A DNA stretch of 54,108 nt from Candidatus Delongbacteria bacterium (GTDB taxonomy: Bacteria > UBA4055): positions 165,224 to 219,331 of the forward strand of contig JAFGVM010000016.1 of assembly GCA_016937995.1 (NCBI GenBank), in the 5' to 3' direction. Below, piece by piece: positions 51,381-54,108 of this stretch (within the stretch, counting starts at the first letter, position 1; every line of letters begins with the position of its first letter). The position numbers were made by a program, and so were the translations under genes. The notes under the pieces were generated by a model, which had not been told where the DNA came from, did no database searches, and worked only from the letters and a program-made list of their open reading frames with translations.

Positions 51381-52796
51381 TTATCTCAGATATAGCATTT
51401 TCTTCGTTTCTTTTACCATACCATCAATCTTCAATCTATAATAATAAACTCCACTATTCAATTTACTTGCATCAAATGTTACCGTATGATTTCCTTTGCT
51501 TTGCTTTTCGTTTACCAAATTATTAACCAATTCTCCTTTTGAATTAAATACTGATATTTCAATCTTACTAATAGCATTTATTGAATAATTGATATTTGTA
51601 GTTGGATTAAATGGGTTAGGGTAATTAAATTCCAATTTATAACTCATGTCTGATTGCTCATTATTATTATAAATTCCTACATAAGATCCTTTAATAAAAT
51701 ACAAATAATCTGCTCCTTCAAAATCATAGTCTCGAAAAACTATATAATAGTTTTCATTATATGATTTAACTACAGGATTTCCTGTTGACAAATCTCCAAA
51801 ATTATAAGTTTCTAATACCCATGAGTCATCTAATTGTCTAAAATCACAAATATTTGCTTCAATCCCTAGATATTGTTGAAAAATATGTACTCGATTATTT
51901 TCGTCTGTTGTAATGTTGACCACGTTTGGATATGTAAAATCAGACACTATATCAGGTTCACTCCAAATACTATCATTCAAATGCTTAAATTGGTAAAAAG
52001 TTCTCCAGGTATTATAGTTTTCTTGCTCTCTAGATGCTATATGTAAATTGTTGTCTTCTGATAAACAAATCCTTTCTCCTACACTAGCTGTTAGTGTTCC
52101 AACTGAATCAATTACTTCTATTTTTGACCATAAATCTTCTTGTTTTTTATAAGTAACATAGGCAGTATAAGTGTGTTCACTAAGTAAAGCATTTGTTGAT
52201 CCTGTTGCATGTAAATTATTCTGATTATCAACAATAATATCTTTAAAATAAAAATCAGTAATGGTGCTATCTATTTCCGTCCATACAGAATCACTAACGT
52301 CAATATATCTAAAATACGGAACACCAAATAAATCCCAAAAATGATATACTCTATCATCATTATCTACTATAAGTTTACTTTTGAAATAGAAAGTATTACT
52401 ATCTAACCTATCTGGCTCGCTCCATGAAATGCCATCGAATGTTTTAAGCATCAAGATTGGATAGCTTGCATTCCAGTCATATGCAACATACAAATTACCA
52501 TTATTATCAGAAGCTATTGCAGGGTCTCTAAGTAAAGATGTATCAGACTGAGATACATTATAAGCAGGACTCCAACTGTCTCCTTCATCCTGAGAATACG
52601 AGTAGAATATTTGACTATAAGTACTCGTATATCTCTCATTCCAGACCACATGAATTGTACCGTTTTTATCAATACACATATTATGTTCTTTAATATCTGC
52701 TGTTGGGTGACTGCATATTACGATCGGTTCACCCCATTGATACCCTGCGATAAGGTAGATCATTGATATTAAAATGAATAAAATCAATTTCTTCAT
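51381..52796 (-). CDS. Type IX-secreted Asp-box (sialidase-like) beta-propeller protein
   Basis: This 471-aa protein begins with a signal peptide (MKKLILFILISMIYLIAG) and GAGGAG before the ATG. The body repeats Asp-box-like strands: SQDEGDSWSPAYNVS, FDGISWSEPDRLDS and DSIWSEPDIVSD, with intervening NGTIHVVWNE, NGNLYVAYDWN and NRVHIFQQY strands, as in BNR six-bladed propellers. No sialidase catalytic Arg triad or nucleophilic Tyr is evident, so a binding or structural role is likelier. The last 80 residues are a Por/type IX sorting domain (FNYPNPFNPTTNINYSI ... KKMLYLR). It is downstream of an IS element. Confidence 0.82.
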   Translation of the reverse strand: MKKLILFILISMIYLIAGYQWGEPIVICSHPTADIKEHNMCIDKNGTIHVVWNERYTSTYSQIFYSYSQDEGDSWSPAYNVSQSDTSLLRDPAIASDNNGNLYVAYDWNASYPILMLKTFDGISWSEPDRLDSNTFYFKSKLIVDNDDRVYHFWDLFGVPYFRYIDVSDSVWTEIDSTITDFYFKDIIVDNQNNLHATGSTNALLSEHTYTAYVTYKKQEDLWSKIEVIDSVGTLTASVGERICLSEDNNLHIASREQENYNTWRTFYQFKHLNDSIWSEPDIVSDFTYPNVVNITTDENNRVHIFQQYLGIEANICDFRQLDDSWVLETYNFGDLSTGNPVVKSYNENYYIVFRDYDFEGADYLYFIKGSYVGIYNNNEQSDMSYKLEFNYPNPFNPTTNINYSINAISKIEISVFNSKGELVNNLVNEKQSKGNHTVTFDASKLNSGVYYYRLKIDGMVKETKKMLYLR

Positions 52797-52814
52797 TTTT
52801 ACTCCTCAAGAGTT

Positions 52815-52835
52815 GGGTAGTATAACTATCTACCC
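52815..52835. other. Hairpin in the leader of the propeller gene
   Basis: GGGTAG (52815-52820) and CTACCC (52830-52835) form a stem with partly pairing inner bases. It lies 19 bases upstream of the ATG at 52796 and could be an operator or leader structure. Confidence 0.4.
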
Positions 52836-52997
52836 TTTAAATTTTATTTACATTAGTGACATTTGTCCCCTGTGGAATGTACCCGATTTTCTGGAGACAT
52901 TGCTAAGCACATTTTTCTCCCTTTCTCTCAAACTCAACCGGACTAATATAGCCTATACGCTTTGTGTCAACAAAGATGTCGCCTCTGTTAATTAATT

Positions 52998-54044
52998 TCA
53001 CTGTTTAATCTCCGGATTCAAAACCACTTTTTCCGGCGCACCCCAAATTTTCATATTTCTCTTTCCCCATCTTTCAGGATATAAGCTTTTTGCTTCAGCC
53101 ATAACTGCGTTACGTTTCGTAAAAATTGTTTTAGCCTCACCGCTTCTCATCTGTGCCGGAGTAACATAATCCACAGAAGAATGAAGGTGGTCATTGTTAT
53201 ACCAGTTCACAAAATCCGCCATCCATTCTCTCGCATGATTAATATCCTTAAAGCGAAGCGGATATTTAGGATCGTACTTAAGAGTTCTAAAAAACGATTC
53301 TATATAAGGATTATCATTACTTGTTCTCGGACGACTGAAGGACACACTGACTTTAAGCACTCTCAAAAGTGTCATTAAGCTTATTCCTTTCATTATCGAT
53401 CCATTATCAGAATGCAGATAGCTGAACTTTACATCTTTGTCGTACGAGAGAGTACTAAATAGATCTTCGCTGTGTTTATCACTTTCTTCTTCATGTACTG
53501 CCCAGCCTACTAAATATTTATCGTAAATATCTATGATCATGTAGGCGTAATAAAATAGACCTTTTACAAGTCCTGGGAGCCATGTTACATCCCAGCATAA
53601 AACTTCACTTGATTGTGACGCAGTACGCTCCGGCGGTCGGGCTTGTTTTCTTCGTTTAGCAGGCTTGACCTGACCTGTTGCTTTTAATATTCTGTAAAAT
53701 GTTCTGACCGAGCCATAATATTTATTTTTATCAAGAAGCATAGGAACAATCATGTGCGGACTAAGATCCCTGTACTCAGGCTTATTACAGACACTAACTA
53801 TCTCCTGACGCTTTTCAGGCTCAAGCTTTCTTATCACTTTTGTATGCGAACCCTTTCTTCTGTCTTTCAAGCCTCTTTCTCTCCACTTTTCCAATGTTCT
53901 TACACTGATTCCTACCAGCTCGCAGGCTTTAAACTGCCTTGCACCGTTTGAACGAGCTTCATCTATAAGGACGACTATCTCTGATTTTACTCTCTCAGGG
54001 ATCAGTCGTCCCCGTCTTCCACCAAAAGAATCTCTAATTTTTTT
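52998..54044 (-). CDS. IS3-family transposase OrfB (expressed as OrfAB by -1 frameshift)
   Basis: The frame runs from the A9 slippery run at 54046-54038. Its first part (KKIRDSFGGRRGRLIPERV, EIVVLIDEARSNGARQFKACELVGISVRTLEKWRERG) is the second helix-turn-helix of this group; a TTG at 53894 is only a candidate internal start. The rve/DDE integrase core has Asp in LCWDVTWLPG, Asp in YLHSDNGSIMKG and Glu in NPYIESFFRTLKYD, all present, so the catalytic triad is intact. The C-terminus has LHSSVDYVTPAQ, the usual IS3 ending. The product of 348 codons plus OrfA is complete at this end, so the element may be active. Confidence 0.9.
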   Translation of the reverse strand, partial: KKIRDSFGGRRGRLIPERVKSEIVVLIDEARSNGARQFKACELVGISVRTLEKWRERGLKDRRKGSHTKVIRKLEPEKRQEIVSVCNKPEYRDLSPHMIVPMLLDKNKYYGSVRTFYRILKATGQVKPAKRRKQARPPERTASQSSEVLCWDVTWLPGLVKGLFYYAYMIIDIYDKYLVGWAVHEEESDKHSEDLFSTLSYDKDVKFSYLHSDNGSIMKGISLMTLLRVLKVSVSFSRPRTSNDNPYIESFFRTLKYDPKYPLRFKDINHAREWMADFVNWYNNDHLHSSVDYVTPAQMRSGEAKTIFTKRNAVMAEAKSLYPERWGKRNMKIWGAPEKVVLNPEIKQ

Positions 54045-54108
54045 TTAAGCACAAGAAGAGCTGCTGTTTCTGCGAGTGCTTTTTCCTTCCTTGCAAGCTC
54101 TTTTTCAA
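54002..54108 (-). CDS. IS3-family transposase OrfA (partial, C-terminal end)
   Basis: The last 34 or so codons of OrfA read EKELARKEKALAETAALLVL, then KKKLEILLVEDGDD, and stop at TGA 54004-54002. The leucine-rich helix with LARKEKALAE is the OrfA/OrfAB multimerisation helix. CTT AAA AAA AAA TTA at 54049-54035 is a typical -1 slippery site from which ribosomes enter the OrfB frame. The 5' part is beyond the window. Confidence 0.85.
   Translation of the reverse strand, partial: EKELARKEKALAETAALLVLKKKLEILLVEDGDD

Larger units (their letters stand above)
52873..54108 (-). mobile_element. IS3-family insertion sequence (left part; right end beyond window)
   Basis: Overlapping orfA and orfB of an IS3-family element occupy the right edge. 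The probable terminal inverted repeat starts near 52873 (TGGAATGTACCCGATTTT, then CTGGAGACA), matching the TG...TGTACCC...TTGGA(GA)CA style of IS3/IS150 ends. The exact terminus is uncertain by about 15 bases, and no target duplication can be checked because the other end is missing. Confidence 0.75.

Overview
The window looks like a low-GC Gram-negative bacterium of the FCB superphylum (the Delongbacteria/Cloacimonadota/Marinimicrobia neighbourhood is my inference; no rRNA is present to settle it). The evidence is: two secreted proteins ending in type IX secretion (Por) sorting domains with the NYPNPFNP motif; outer-membrane machinery (Omp85-type barrel, LolA, AsmA-like protein, SLBB exporter, PorT-like barrel); a spoVG gene next to ispE; and a membrane pyrophosphatase. 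Shine-Dalgarno sites (AAGGAG) are common. Several promoters fit TTGNCN-N17-TATATT.

Layout. 1-1850: 5' part of a minus-strand beta-CASP metallo-beta-lactamase-fold gene with a degenerate active site. 2119-8113: ribD, a polyprenyl glycosylphosphotransferase, a seven-SLBB polysaccharide exporter and xerD. 8206-8308: tRNA-Phe and its terminator. 8425-14546: sodium symporter, miaA (apparent ATT start), a small secreted protein, uvrA. 14656-21165: an accessory stretch with a WYL regulator, a Fic protein behind paired palindromes, a run of small proteins separated by hairpins, a DnaB-like RecA-fold protein lacking the Walker A lysine, and an AbiE-type toxin-antitoxin pair. 21184-28872: Omp85-like barrel, stand-alone histidine kinase, AsmA-like protein, ispF, RlmD/TrmA-type methyltransferase. 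28928-33636: an ABCG-type transporter overlapping an M48 metallopeptidase, both with TerB-like regions. 33667-35065: YIP1-family membrane protein and O-methyltransferase.

35246-38469 is the classic thrS-infC-rpmI-rplT operon. Two exported proteins follow, then minus-strand housekeeping genes: rpsF-rpsR-rplI, and lolA-ispE-spoVG-tRNA-Gln followed by rplY-pth-hppA. 47913-52835 holds two type IX cargo genes: a C13/caspase-like peptidase with beta-helix repeats whose 5' end is frameshifted, and an Asp-box propeller protein. The right edge is an IS3-family element cut by the window end.

The most unusual features are: apparent ATT initiation of miaA beside the expected ATT of infC; dispersed palindromic repeats whose arms differ between copies but stay complementary; the hairpin-separated small-protein cassette ending in the degenerate DnaB-like protein; the catalytically degenerate beta-CASP protein; and the ABCG/M48 pair. 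No CRISPR array, rRNA or recognisable riboswitch was seen. All calls come from reading the sequence; no database search was run.
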